A program made the position numbers and the translations under genes. From Nothobranchius furzeri (taxonomy: Eukaryota; Chordata; Actinopteri; Cyprinodontiformes; Nothobranchiidae): a stretch of 64,000 nt of DNA. The stretch spans positions 40,928,965 to 40,992,964 of the forward strand of contig NC_091746.1 in the NCBI RefSeq assembly GCF_043380555.1, given 5' to 3'. Position 1 is the stretch's first letter. Each line of letters starts with the position of its first letter. The notes under the pieces were generated by a model. It worked only from the letters and a program-made list of their open reading frames with translations, did not search any database and was not told the DNA's origin. Below, piece by piece: positions 34,845 to 47,066 of the stretch.

Positions 34845-35300
34845 GAGAAGTTGAATATTTAATTCCTCTTTGAGCAGAAATTGTCTATCTGGAATCTCAT
34901 GCTGTAATTCTCTTTTTTCTGCTCAAACTCTGATTTCTGGTTGTCCAGATGAATGTTTTCAGCTTTTAAACGTTTCTTCTCATAATTTAGAGTTTGTCGT
35001 GTCTCTGCTTTCTCCTTTTCAAATTGTTTTTAAACTCTAATTTCTGGTTTTCCAGGTGAATGTTTTCATCTTTTAAACGTTTTTCTCATCATTTGGAGTC
35101 TGTCGTTTCTCCGCTATGTCCTGTTCAAATTTTTCTTTAGAGTTTAAAAACTCTAATTTCTGGTTCTCCAGAGAAATCGTTTCAGCTTTTAAACGTTTCT
35201 TGTCATCATATAGAGTCAGTCGTGTCTCTGCTCTCTCCTTTTCAAATTGTTCTTCAGACTTTTTAAACTCTAATTTCTGGTTTTCCAGGTGAATGTGTCA
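34845..35300 (-). pseudogene. Coiled-coil-coding tandem repeat, decayed
   Basis: The minus strand contains about four units of a 117-nt repeat, phased by TCTGGTT.TCCAG (GG at 34939, 35046, 35162 and 35279 on plus; spacings 107, 116, 117). Each unit would encode 39 residues, such as LENQKLEFKKSEEQFEKERA followed by ETRLTLYDDKKRLKAE. This is strongly heptad-patterned and charged, as in a long coiled coil. Single-base losses shift the frame between units and the reading ends at CSKRN. The parent gene is not recognised; it could be a host coiled-coil protein pseudogene or part of an unknown element. Confidence 0.6.
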
Positions 35301-35500
35301 TGTTCTGTGTCCCCTTGGTCCCCAGCCCCCTCCTGTTCTCCCTCAGGCTCTCCTCATGTGTCTTCTTGTGTTCCCCAGCTCCCTCTAGGCTTTCCTCATG
35401 TTTTCCTCCTAGTCACTCCCATGTAATTCCCATTTGTTTGCATTAGTCATCCTCACCCCTCTAGTTATAACTGAGCAGCCTATTTAACTGCACTTGTGAA

Positions 35501-36281
35501 GAGCTCCCACAGCTGAGGAGGAAAAGAGGAGGTAAACAGCGAGTGGATCACAGCGACTGAGCTGATGTTTTTGAGCAAAACTGCAGTAAAAATGGCTGTT
35601 TGTCCTCATTATCAAAGTGTAAGTTGTAAGTTTTGTCTTTTCTTGGACATTTGTTCTTCTGGTTTCTCAAGAAAAACAGAATTTTTTTGGACATTTTACT
35701 TTTCTGTTTCTGGTGCTGTGAAGCTCGGAGGATTTTTACTGCAATTTTTTTTTTGCTTTTTTCACTTTTTGAGCATTTGTTATGATGAGTAACCATGGCA
35801 ACAAGCTGGTTTACACTCGGGAGCAGCTGATTAACATTGGAAAGGCTGAAATAATACCTCAACTGAAGACACCAGAGGTGGAAAGTAACAAATTACATTT
35901 ATTCACATTACTGTAATTGAGTAGCTTTTTTTTGTTTATTTATACTTTTTAAGTCGTTTTTAAAATCTGTACTTTTACTTTTACTTGAGTACATTTTTAA
36001 AAAAGAATTGTAATTCGCTACATTTTAAATCATAACCGTTTCTGAGTAAAAATAAATTGTAGGCTTAATAAATTAAAAATATTACATGTAGCAGCATCGG
36101 AACAGAAAGACACCTGCAAGAGTGCTGCATCTAAACCGTGGAGGGGGGGGGGGGGGGATTACACTTTTGATAATGAGGACAAACAGCCATTTTTACCGCA
36201 GTTTTGCTCAAAAGCATCAGTTCAGTCCCTGTGATTCACTCGCTCTTTACCTCCTCTTTCCCTCCTCAGCTGTGGGAGCTC
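35501..36281. mobile_element. Fold-back element with 122-bp inverted arms
   Basis: Arms 35501-35622 and 36159-36281 are reverse complements with seven mismatches and one indel (about 93%). Both start GAGCTCCCACAGCTGAGGAG at the outside. Between them lies the 490-bp core (35628-36117), also present in inverted orientation at 25674-26160 without arms, and a run of about 16 G (36141-36157). The core contains a short reading NKLVYTREQLINIGK. No transposase is encoded. Outer target duplications were not found. Confidence 0.85.
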
Positions 36282-36334
36282 TGTGAAGCTGACCCCCGTC
36301 AGACAGACTGACTCTATCAGCTGGTAGAACGTCC

Positions 36335-36650
36335 AGTCTGAACCAAACAGGGTGAAGCTGCTTTTAGCTACTATGCTTCACACAGATGGAATCAGCTTCC
36401 TCATGACCTTCAATCTAAATTGAAAACTTTCATGTATTCGTCAGCCTCTTACATTGAACCTTCTGCACTCTAACTCCTCGCCTTTTAACTTTTTTTCAGA
36501 TTTTTAAATGTGAAATAAATTCATTTGTATTTTAATTGTGCTGTCTTGTTGATTTTAATGTTCATGCTATTCTTGCTAATGTGAAGCACATTGAATTTTC
36601 TGTGTCTGAAATGTACTAGATAAATAAAGCTGCCTTGCTTTGCCTTAAGC
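36335..36650 (+). repeat. L2-like LINE 3' end fragment
   Basis: The segment ends GTACTAGATAAATAAAGCTG followed by CCTTGCTTTGCCTT, the same tail type as the minus-strand L2 copy ending at 53956. Upstream, remnants such as CAGATGGAATCAGCTTCCTC fit the end of the L2 coding region. No intact frame remains. Confidence 0.6.
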
Positions 36651-37238
36651 CTTGTTGTATTGGCGTTCAGGATGATCAGCCTTAAGGAAGGAAAGTGAAC
36701 AGGTATGTCATTATGTTCTTTACTCTGGCTTTGCATCTGCAGAACTACATGTCCACTTATAGCAACACCTTATGAGCCTCAGGCCAGTTCCTGTTCCAGA
36801 CTGTTACAGGAGAGTTCACCACACATCAGTAACACAACCAGCAGCACTGAGAGCAGTCTCACTAAACCTCCTTAAAACCAAAATCCTGTTGGCTTTGTAA
36901 GATTATGTCGGCCCAAAGATTCAGCAGTTTTCACCTGTTCTACAGTGTCTCCTCCAATGAAACGAGGCGCAGAAGAATAGTCTGCTACTAAAATCTACCA
37001 CCATCGTTTTTGGCATCAGTGTGATTGAGATATTTATGAATGCACACAAACACTCGTAGGAAAGTATTCTGGCATCAGGTCACATACAACACTAGTTTTC
37101 TCACATCTTGACAAGTTAAAGTTAACTGGAGACATGAATTATACAAGGTAAATTATGTTTCACTGCTGTTACATTTTGGGTCAAAAAGCAACTGTGAAAA
37201 ATGCTGCTTTTAAAAATAAAGTTCAGAAGAAACATTTA
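36651..37238. other. No gene recognised
   Basis: No motif-bearing open frame or repeat boundary was seen between the LINE tail and the palindromic MITE. Confidence 0.4.
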
Positions 37239-37431
37239 CCCCTCCCGCTGTCTTTATGGGTGACCCCCGAGGAAAGTTGACCATTGAGCAGGATTGATGG
37301 TTTATCCCTTGAGGTCCACGTGGTGGTATTCACTGCTCACCCCTGCCACATGGACCCAAGGGATAAATCATCATCCCTGCTCAATGGTCAACTTTCCTCG
37401 CGGGGTCACACTCATTAGGACAGTGGGAGGG
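37239..37431. mobile_element. Palindromic MITE, TTAA-type, 193 bp
   Basis: The two halves are inverted copies of one another (about 85 bp each, sharing GAGGAAAGTTGACCATTGAG and, inverted, the rest). Termini are CCCCTCCCGCTGTC and, reversed, CCCTCCCACTGTCC. The right flank is TTAA (37432-37435) and the left is TTTA. TTAA targets and CCC-starting termini suggest mobilisation by a piggyBac-like transposase, which is inference. A single arm of the same family lies at 60221-60312. Confidence 0.75.
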
Positions 37432-37435
37432 TTAA

Positions 37436-38630
37436 AGGTGAATAAAGCTAAAAAGCTTAATTCATGTTGCTAGAAGTGGTTGGACCGTCTCACAAATGGT
37501 AGCCATTGTTTTCTAGAGGACACATAGAAGCAGAACCCATTTCTGTATAGATTCAATGAAACAACAAGTTCTTTAAGTGTTAGAAGGATAATACATGCAC
37601 TTTCATTTGTACAGAAAGTGCCTGTTTTTGTGTGGAATTACTTGATGTTTATCTCTTGTGTTGTACAAAATTGGAGGTTATCTACTCTGTGATTGTTCTT
37701 TCATTGATTGGACATTAAAATGTCATCAATTTCATCTCAAAAGGTTGGGAAACAGATAAAATAACCACCATAGAGCATCACATTCATTATAAGAGTGTCT
37801 TTGATAGATTATTGAGGTGTGTAAAACCTCAAACATTATTTGTAAAAGATAGATCCTGCAGGAAACATTACTGCTACACTCACTGTTCTCTACAAAAAGG
37901 TGTGTTGAGTGTTTTAGACTTAGACAAGTGATCTTTATTTGTCACTATTGCATGAACAGTAAAACATGCATAGTGAATCTGATGTGAATTACAGCAGAAA
38001 TAATCTACTACATAACAATACAATAAAGATTTCATAATACTCTTTACAATCATTTATTCATGGCTGCTTCACATACAATTCTTTCACCTTCAACATAAAT
38101 TGGTTAATACATTTCTTTCCTTGAAACTGAAGGTCTCCTTTGATCTATTTTTTAAACTATGACACAGGCTATTTAAATGATTTAATTTCACTTTATTATT
38201 TTACACTTTTTTAACACAGAAAAATAATTTATTTTGAGTATGTGCCATGCATGGCCAAATGACCACTTGAAGTTCTCATTTCTCTGTCTTGAAGTTCAAG
38301 TAGTTCAATTGTCTGAGTTTGAAAGCCAGGTGGAAGTACAGGACTCGACTTTGTCAGAGTCGATTCTTAGCAGAACTTTTGAGCTTATTGTGCTTAATAA
38401 TTGGGTGGTTGTTTCCCGGGAAATAATTTCTGGCAACTTGGTATACAAAAGAGAAAATAAATGTGTCAGTAAGCATGGAGACTTTGTGGTGGACTAATAG
38501 AAAATCAACTTGAATGTGTTGAACTTGGAATGTCCGCACATTTACATCATCTTCAGCCTCAGAATCAAACATGGCCTCCTTGTGTAAAATACACTTGGTG
38601 ATTCATGCTGTTATTGAAGATCTAGCATGC
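37436..38630. other. No gene recognised
   Basis: This is AT-rich sequence with open frames under 90 codons. An element resembling GACTTAGACAAGTGATCTTT near 37917 may be an old repeat edge. Confidence 0.4.
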
Positions 38631-39138
38631 CTTAAAGCTGCTTTCCGGAGATTTCCCCTTTCAGAAATGATGCATTATTTTTCAGAAATCCGTAAAAGTG
38701 ATTATCTCATCATGTACTGTGATAAAATGTAAGCAATACGTCTTATTTTATTTTATTTATTTTTTTGCTAAGCACTCCCCATGCCCCGCAGAGCTCCATT
38801 CAATAGGGAACTGAGCGCCGACCAGAGCTAACCAATAGCGTTAGACTACCGCTTATTTGCTTCCAATTTAAGGAATACCTCGGTTGATGCAGAGTTGATT
38901 AACTTTTCACGGATAAGTAAGTTTCTAAAATATAAATATATGAAAACACAACATGACAGAGAATATTACTCGTAAAACAACGGGTTTTAGCTCTGTTTGT
39001 TGGCTAAGAAGCACATGTATAAACAGAAACGTGAAGTCGCGATCTTAAACAGAGCAATGCACTTTTTGTGTGATATGCTTGCCAGCCACTAGATGGTGGC
39101 ATCAGATAAGAGAAATACTCCGGAAAGAAGCTTTAAAG
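38631..39138. mobile_element. Nonautonomous DNA element with ~20-bp terminal inverted repeats
   Basis: It starts CTTAAAGCTGCTTTCCGGAG and ends CTCCGGAAAGAAGCTTTAAAG, which are inverted copies with one or two differences. The 508 bp between them have no coding capacity. Target duplication is not clear; ATGC occurs close to both ends. The superfamily is unresolved. Confidence 0.65.
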
Positions 39139-40640
39139 GAATGCATATCACATCACCTTTAATACAGCATTTTAAACCAGTTTTAAACTAATATTCTGTT
39201 TAGAAATTAAAGAAATACAACAGCTTTGATTAAATCTCACAAAAAAAGTCTTACTTACTGGTGATCCTAATTTTCCTGTCAGTAACAAGGGGTCACCATG
39301 AGCTAGTTTGACAAGGAAGAGATTCTTCTAATAATATTATTAAAAGTAATTAAGTTTATATGGTTCTTATGTGGGAGGGGTGACGTATCACCATCATGTG
39401 GGCATCAAACTGAAGCTGTATGAGAAGTGATACAGCTGGACAAATTCACCAAGTTTGTTAAAAAGATGAGGTTAACAAATCTGATCTGATGTCTGATTGA
39501 AATGTGAGGCTGTATCTTTTTAAAATGGATAGCAGCTATTCATGATACACTGTTTAAAAAAAAGAAAGCGTAGATTTTACATTAAAACGTGGGCACCTAG
39601 GGTTGCTAGAATGGTACCGTAAAATTATGGGCAAAATATATATTTCTTCTTTTACGGTAGCAAGCTATTTTTATTGTTGTTTTTATGTTTAAAATGGTAT
39701 TGAAGTCGGTATTTTACTGTAGAAAAAAGTTTTTGCTTAAAAAATCAATGTTTTACTGTTAAATTAACATGAACATATTTGGTAGAGTAAAATTTGTGGC
39801 ACTAAAAACAACAATTTTTCCATTAAAATCGAAATTCAAAGGGTTTTCCTCCTTAAACACATTAACCTTTCACTGTTAATTTCATAGAATGAAATAACTG
39901 ATTAACTGCCATTAAGATAATAACTGGTTATAATAGCTTTGCCTGATTAATTGCTCTTCATGTCTTTCAACTGCACTTGTGTATAAAATTGTAGCAGTCA
40001 AAAGTAGTGAGTCAGTAATGACATCAGAATGGAACAGCAGCAAAGCCTTGATGGGCATTCACGTAAAGAACAAACACTTCCGCCAGACATCATCGAAATC
40101 CCACTAAGCAGAAACAGCGCTCCAGACATCTGCGTCCTGAGCACGGCCACAGTAACATTATCAAATCAGGTGTCGCCACCTCAAAAACTAATTTAACACG
40201 CGATCATTCAAGTCGGCTCATTTCCTTTTATGTTTTCTGTCTTTTATTCTTTTATTTGTGCCTGATGCTTTTCGCTGATGTGGATCGGGGCGTGTAGATC
40301 AGTTGGTCCAATGATTGAGTTATGCTGCAGATGGACTTTAACAGACACCGTAGTTGTGACGTAGGAGGCGTTCGTATGTACCACGCGTTCGAGCGCATCA
40401 CCTGTTTTGTCCTCTGTGACGCACCTAACTGATGTGGCCGGCAAGCAGCGCGCAATCCGCTGTTTTTGTGGTTGGTAGATCTTTAGAACTACAGTTCAAA
40501 GGTAACTCATAAGGTGAATATACTGTAAATGAACCCAGGTAGCTGTTTTTCTTTAGGATTGAGAGGAGATGCAGGAAAATAATAAACAGGCAGGACAGAA
40601 AAATAGTCAAATAAAAACAAGTTAGTTTTTGTACCTGGTG
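39139..40640. other. No gene; possible ACCGTAAAA-type repeat at 39.6-39.8 kb
   Basis: A stretch with TACCGTAAAATTATGGG, TTTTACGGTAG and repeated TTTTACTGT suggests an old MITE. Nothing else is recognisable. Confidence 0.35.
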
Positions 40641-40817
40641 GTTGCAACAAACAGACACCATTGAAGGTAATCAGAAGTGAGGAACAGAAAATGAAATCAT
40701 TATTTGAATGTTTAGAGCAGCAGGAACTCCGAGAGGCTGCAGGCGCATCAGTTTGCTGCTGCTGCGCAGGGGGAGGGGGGAGAGGGCTGAAGCAGAAACT
40801 ACCGTTGTTAAAAGAAG

Positions 40818-41237
40818 TGTGTTTGACTTTGAAAATGTGGGCGCAATTTTAATTGTCAAAAACTCCAGCAAACCTACCCCCCCCCCCCCCCCCCGCGCCG
40901 CTTCAGGTGTAAGACGTCTTCAACGACTAGTCGAAGTCGACTCGATTTTCATTACTTGACCGTCGACTTTAAAAAACATTAAGTCATGCAACCCCTACGG
41001 CTGAGTCACTCTTTTTTCACAATAGCTAGTTTTTTGTAAAGTGAAGATACCGTACATAAGGATAAAAATCTGATATCCATAAAATGCACAAATAATTTTC
41101 TTTTCTAACTAAATGGTTTCTGACATATTGACAGAAGAATATCATTCATCATGAAAAGGCAACTGGCCTTTTAATAGAAATGTGTTTAACTTTGAAAATG
41201 TGGGCGCAATTTTAATTGTCAAAAACTCCAGCGAACC
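40818..41237. repeat. 57-bp direct repeat pair
   Basis: 40818-40874 and 41181-41237 match at all but about two of 57 positions (TTTGAAAATGTGGGCGCAAT region). Between them are an 18-base C run (40877-40894) and a patch of GACTAGTCGAAGTCGACTCG reminiscent of hAT-like subterminal repeats. The interval could be an insertion bounded by a duplicated segment. Confidence 0.7.
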
Positions 41238-42878
41238 ATTAGTTCATTTTGCTCAAATAGAAATTGAGGCCTGCCTCTAACTCTGGCCCTCCTTCCGATA
41301 AAGGCCTGTAGCTTGATGAGCTTGAGTAAATTACAGGCCCGGGCCTGTATTAGAGGATTTATGGTAACTTATTTATAGCAACTTCATGTAAATGAAGTTT
41401 TAAATAGTTTTATAGTTGATGGATTTTTCCTGTCATGATTTTATGGCTATTTATTTTTTTTACAATGTATTGAATAATCAAAGGTGTACTTGTACTTTTT
41501 CAAGAGGCACTTTTGGTCTTTTCACTATTTGTAGTTATTTTTACTGAAACAACGTAGAACTTCATGTAAATGTACTCTATTGATCACAACATTAAAAAAA
41601 CAAATGGATCTTTTCAAATCTTAATGTGGCACCTTCCTACCAGGTAGGTGGGCTATACTATATATCTACAGGATACCAAATCCCACCCAAGGGTTACACC
41701 AGGTAAAGTTGAGAGAAACTGCCAGAGATCAAAGGAATCAGCCGTTAACCATCGCACCAGGGTTTATTCAAAGTACTAATTAAAACATCACTAAAAAGCC
41801 TTAGGCCAGTCACTAGAACGGTTGCCGGAACTGGGCCCGGTGAGAGTCTGCAGCCCTATCTGGACGCTGCGGGGCAGATTCCTCCTCCTTCAGGACGCTT
41901 GTCCGCCATTCCGCTGTTTTCCTCTTCCCTCGATAGCTCGCCTCCTCCTTCAAGACGTGTGTCTGCCGCACCGCCGTTTCCCTCAATCGCCTGCTTCCTC
42001 CTGCAGATCAGTCAGTGGCTCAGCCGCGCCACACCGTCGTCCTCCTCCGTCGCGGGTCCACCTGTCAGTGAATTTTAACGGCAGTCACTGCTCGATTGCA
42101 CACCAGGGGTCACACCGTGTCACAGGCCGCTACTCACACACCAGGACAGAGGAATACCCTGCCCACATCTCCATGAAGCCTCGTCACAGACAATCGGTGT
42201 CCTTTCACCCGGCGACTCTCCGCTTTCTGCCGCCGTCTCCACCGAAGACGCTCCTAATCTCCCACCGGTGCAGATAATTGCCCCGGTCCGGATGTCATCT
42301 GTCCAAGCTTGTCAAAATAAAATCACACATCCTCCCAGTTTCCTGGGTTCCCCAAAATAAAATCAGCCCATGCACTAAAACTAAATAAAAAGAATACACA
42401 CTAAAAATACACCACACTGGAAGGAAAAACACAATAAACACCGACTTTGCCCGTATGACATTTTCAAAAAGTAATTTGTCCCAGGCAACGGATGTGGAAA
42501 CAAGTTGGTCATAGTTACCAGAGTAAAGGCTTATCAAAGATTCTGGCATCCTTGTAGCAATTCTGCACCATGATGAAATTAAGTTATTGAATTTTCTCTA
42601 CATACCATCAAAATGTTGAGTTTTCTTAAAGTAAAATTTGGTTAAATGTTTCTATTTTTTTGTGAGGTGGATTCAGACAAGTTTTCAGCCTCAACCCAAA
42701 GTAAAGAATTCTAGTCAGTTTGCAACACAGTCAGCCTTAGAGCATCTCCATTGAAACATCAGAGGTTAAAGATATATTGTGCTGTTTTGGCAGCTTTTAG
42801 CTCCCCCTAATGTTCTGTTAGTGAAAGCAAAATGAATCATATCTCCTCGCTGCACGCTCGTCTTTTCAACACCTTAAT
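41238..42878. other. Unassigned; GC-rich patch at 41.82-42.28 kb
   Basis: A 151-codon frame here (plus strand) repeats a phrase of the type LLLQDACPPFRCFP / LLLQDVCLPHRRFP, but it matches no family I know and is Pro/Ser/Arg-rich. It may be part of an old repeat. The rest shows nothing. Confidence 0.3.
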
Positions 42879-43006
42879 CCAGGGGTGGGTAACTCCAGCC
42901 CTCGAGGGCAATCAAGCACTGCAGAAGCAGGTTAATCACCTGCTGATTGAAATCAGGTGTATTGAAACATGGAAAGTACTCGAGAACCAGGATTACCCAT
43001 TCCTTT
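42879..43006 (+). mobile_element. Short hAT-like MITE remnant
   Basis: It starts CCAGGGGTGGGTAACTCCAG and ends CAGGATTACCCATTCCTTT, imperfect inverted copies. The interior has TGATTGAAATCAGGTGT. This layout is common in teleost short hAT-type elements. It is about 128 bp with no coding. Confidence 0.6.
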
Positions 43007-46000
43007 AGTCTAACAGTTGAAATGTCTCCTCAGCCTCCATTAATGTCTACAGAAGAATTCATCACTAAATTAAAAAAATAGCTGTGTTCACCATCTAAAA
43101 CATGTAGGAAACGTGCTGGAAGACTCAAACGCTGGCATGTCAGCACCACTTTACTAAGTCCAACAGGGGCCAGCCGGCCACTTTGAAGTTGCGAGTGAAA
43201 TTCTAGCCACAATAGGCAGTCTGGGTCTGAATGACATTTCATTAACTCTGTAAAGGGTCATTTTAGCACATACTGGCTCAAAAATGATTTAAAATGTGAA
43301 AAAGATACATCGTATCCCTTTAAAGGCTTGTTTTACTTTCTGATTTAGTTAAACCCGTTCTTGTTAAATCAGCTGATTAAATGTCACCTCACCGAAATCA
43401 TTGAATAGTGTAAGAAATGATTCCTGGTTTTTACAGTTCATTGAAGTGAAATGCATTACCTGATAGATTTTCTGTTTTACCAGAATCATGGAAGCTTAAT
43501 TTAAAGTTTACATGAAAAGTGGTTTAAAGAAGGCAGTGAATCTGTGCAATATTGAGGCTTTCTCTGCAGAAAAAAAGTGTAATGAGTCAGTGGTAGCAAA
43601 ACACAAAGAGAAGTATGGCAGTGAGAGTTGGAGGAGAGCGAAATATGCATTTGGTTTAAAAGCCTAAGGAGTCTTGTGAGTGCTTGTCACCGAGAGGAGA
43701 AACTTTCTAGAAATACGATGCTTTGTCACTGAGAGTGGGAGAAAATCACTGATTCATCTGGTTTGCTGCACTGCTGTGTTGACAGGGAAACCAACACAAT
43801 CACCATGAGGTAACAGAGATTATAACTCAGCCCATCAATACAAAGGAACCAAAAGAAAATCTAGAAAAGTCAGTTCACTTTTCTTTGTTTTTTACATTGT
43901 AGGTTTGCTTGCAAGATCAGATAAAGAAATCTACTTTACCTGTTATTTTTTAATAACATGCAATGAAACAACCAGTGCCTTCAGCTGAATTGCAAACTGT
44001 TTTGCTTCTAAAAATAAACTTTTCCTTTCTATTTGCGAATAGGAGATTTGGATGCAATGCTACAATATCTGCCCGGTTCTGACAGCAGGGACAGAATTCA
44101 CATCCTATTTGAGACATATTGATTGTTTGTGTAAAACTGCATGACAAAATAACAAAGGCAGACAGAGACAGGGAGGATGCTGTCTGGCTGCAGAGTCTTG
44201 AACAGAATTTGATGGCAACAATTAGTTTAACTTTATTCATCTTTACATTAACAAGAAATTCACCAGCAGCTCAACAGACTGAGAGCAACTACCTGTAGCA
44301 CAATTATGACTCGGGTGTTAATGAGAGCAGTTCTGATGGACAGATGCACAATTAGAACAAACATCAATTTTAGTAGCAGAGATGGTAAAATATTTTGCTT
44401 TGAAGAATTGCACTTTTAATCTTGGACTGGAGTAAAGTGACTTTTATTTTGTTGGGCCAGAACGGGACTGAATCGAACTGAACTGTATGCCATGTGGACC
44501 AAGCATCAACAGGTTTTATTTGTTTCTTCAGGACAAGACCAGTGCAATAGGGCACAGCAGGAGTCATAGCATGCAGAGTGCCATCTGTATCTGATGTCAG
44601 CCCTGGTTCCATTTGCAAAACCCAGAAACAAATTCATGAGACAAAGACAGACAGTGAAGTGATTGCCCCAGGAAGACCAGTTTTCTTCCATTCCTGGTGA
44701 ACTGTATGCTTTCTACCAGAGATTTTCAATCATGGCTTCCATAACAGACAGCAGACAGATCTCTGATGAGACGATGAGGACCAGACTGCATATGGCCAGT
44801 CTTCATGATTATAGGGTTCCAGTAGGAATGTGATGATTGCTCATCACTGTCAGACCCTCTGTCTTCATATGCTGGATGGCAGAACCAAATTATGGAGATA
44901 AACTTTAGTTGCTGCACATATTGTGTGACATCAGTCAATGGAGACTCTTTTTCTGCCATTGACACCAATGCTGTAAAATATTTTGGAGCCAATGAAGATG
45001 CCGTGCCTCTCGGATCAGGAGATTAACCTCAGTGCTGCCCTCCATGGAGCCAGGATCATCAAAGCTCAATCACATTTTGGGAGTGTAGAAAATGGAATGA
45101 GCATGTGTTGTCTTTTGCCCTGATGCTGGTTGTACCTCAAAAGAAGCCATCCTATATATGTGAATATACAGTCTGGCCATGACCCTTAGCCAGAGCTCAG
45201 TCTTAGGGTGTAAGCTACAGTTGTCTTTTAAACTGTCACAGCTTGCTATTGGACAACAAACAACGTGACATCACCACTACTAATATCAGTCACCGGGGTA
45301 ATCTGCTATACACAAATGAATCCTTTTTCTAAATAAAGGACTTAGGTACCTCCATCTGCTCTGGACTGAAAACCAAATCTAAATAGTCCAAAGATGATGC
45401 CAAAACTGTTTAAACGAGCCATTGCCATTTTAGTTGTTCCACTCTGTTGCATCATCCCACCCACAGCTACGATTATGATTAGATCAAAAATTACTGCTGA
45501 GAAATTTGAATGAAGTGCAACAATTAAGTTGGGAAAAAGTAATTTGTTGCACCATATTTTATTCTTAAACACTCTAAAGTAGACAAATTATATAAACCTT
45601 ACATTTTGTGTTGCTATTTGGATCTCTTTTGCTTCTATAAACACTCTAAACTATTCAATCTGTCAATGGTTTAGGAATGATATGTATAAAGTGAGCGGTT
45701 TCAAAAAGTCGCTTATTGTGACATCACAATAAAGGAAATTAGCACTGAATCACCCTTTACCTGTGTAATCCTCATCCACCAGAATCATTGAGGATCCAAC
45801 AATTTTGACCATGGGGTGGTAACAGGTAACAGCAAAGACAAATCACACATAAAGTGGTGGGTTGTTGGTTGCAAAAACAAATCCCTACACTTTACTCCAG
45901 CCAAAGAAAACCATTAGAGAGCTGCGTGGCTCTGCCTCATGTTCGATGGCTATGTCTCAGCAACAATCGACAAAAGGCTTTCACTTTGTGATTCACTTCC

Positions 46001-46130
46001 AGGTCATTCACTTCACTTTGAGAATCTTGGACAAATCACAGCAAACTTCTTCTGATGGAGGGAGCTGACCTACTCTTTTTGTGTCAAAGTCATCAGACGA
46101 GGGAGATGTGAGTACATTTAAATAACGACT
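43007..46130. other. No gene recognised
   Basis: Several open frames of 60-96 codons occur on the minus strand, but none has a motif or a convincing exon boundary. No repeat ends were found. Confidence 0.4.
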
Positions 46131-46257
46131 TTTGTGTTTCTGTTGCAGTTTAGCATGAACCAGCTTGGCTCAGGAGTTACTGTAACCAGTGTGGTGCAGA
46201 GATTTACGTGTTTTAAAATTAGGATTAGACCTGTTTTCTGCCGTTTTCATGTGAGAC

Positions 46258-46356
46258 TGGACCTGAAATGCCGGATGTGGCGACAACTGGAGCTGAAGCG
46301 CTGGACTTGGCGACGAATGGACTTGAAGCGCCGGACTTGGCGACGACTTGGCTTGA
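46258..46356 (+). repeat. 30-nt tandem repeat in a GC-rich patch
   Basis: Three units of about 30 nt are present, each with GGACTTGGCGACGA or a variant and ending in CTTGAAG. They would encode ten-residue units such as APDLATTWLE. They lie at the start of a GC-rich segment (46.13-46.98 kb) that is open on both strands but has no recognised domain; its 3' side (46920-47060) has the AT-rich texture of a retroelement edge. Confidence 0.6.
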
Positions 46357-47066
46357 AGCAGAGCCATCGGGGGCAGAGCCTATTGGACAGGCTGGGCCGG
46401 TGGCGGTGCCGCTGCAGGCGGTGATGCTGGCTGGACCGGAAGTGGTGCCGTTGATGGGAGTGGAGGTGGTGCCGCTGACTGGATTGAAGACGCTGACCAG
46501 AGTACCGCCTCCTGGAGAAGCAGGGAGGACAGAACGTCCAGCCAGAACTCCCGGAGGCTGATGAGATTCTTTAGACTGAGCAGCTCAGCCTGGAGAAGGG
46601 CAAAGTCCGCCAGGTCGACTGCCGGTTTGGTCCCTCTCATTGCTCCCCTGGAAAGGGAGGAGACTGTGCAGCCGGGGGTGACGTCAGCTGGAACTGCAGC
46701 GCGCCCATGGCGCTGCTCTTGGGCTGGAGGTGATGGCGGAGCCGGGGTTCCATCCCAGCGCCAGGGACCAGCTCCAGGGAGCACACAGCCAGTCTGGTGC
46801 CCAGAAAGCCGGAGCGGTCCAGCTGCAGCTGCCAGCCCAACCTCCCATCTGGCTCTGGGAGGGTGGAGGGGATCGCCGAGGCTGAGGTTCGACGGCGGCG
46901 AAGGCAGGCAGGCAGACGGGAACAGTTTAACAAGGTTTTTATTATAAAACACACTGGATATAAAACAATGAAACATCCAGACACACAGAACTGAGAGGGT
47001 TTAAATGCATGAGGAGCTGGGAGCTTGGGTGACTGGGAGACGAGAGGCAGGTGGGAGCAATTAACA
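46357..47066. other. GC-rich repeat-like segment, unassigned
   Basis: Long Ala/Pro/Leu-rich frames are open on both strands up to about 198 codons. Neither strand shows a conserved motif, so I do not call a gene. Confidence 0.35.

Noticed and set aside
41822..42277. 151-codon plus-strand frame as a gene
   Set aside because: Low-complexity Pro/Ser/Arg composition with an internal duplication and no family match.
46380..46976. 198-codon minus-strand frame as a gene
   Set aside because: Ala/Pro-rich, opposite strand also open, no motif.
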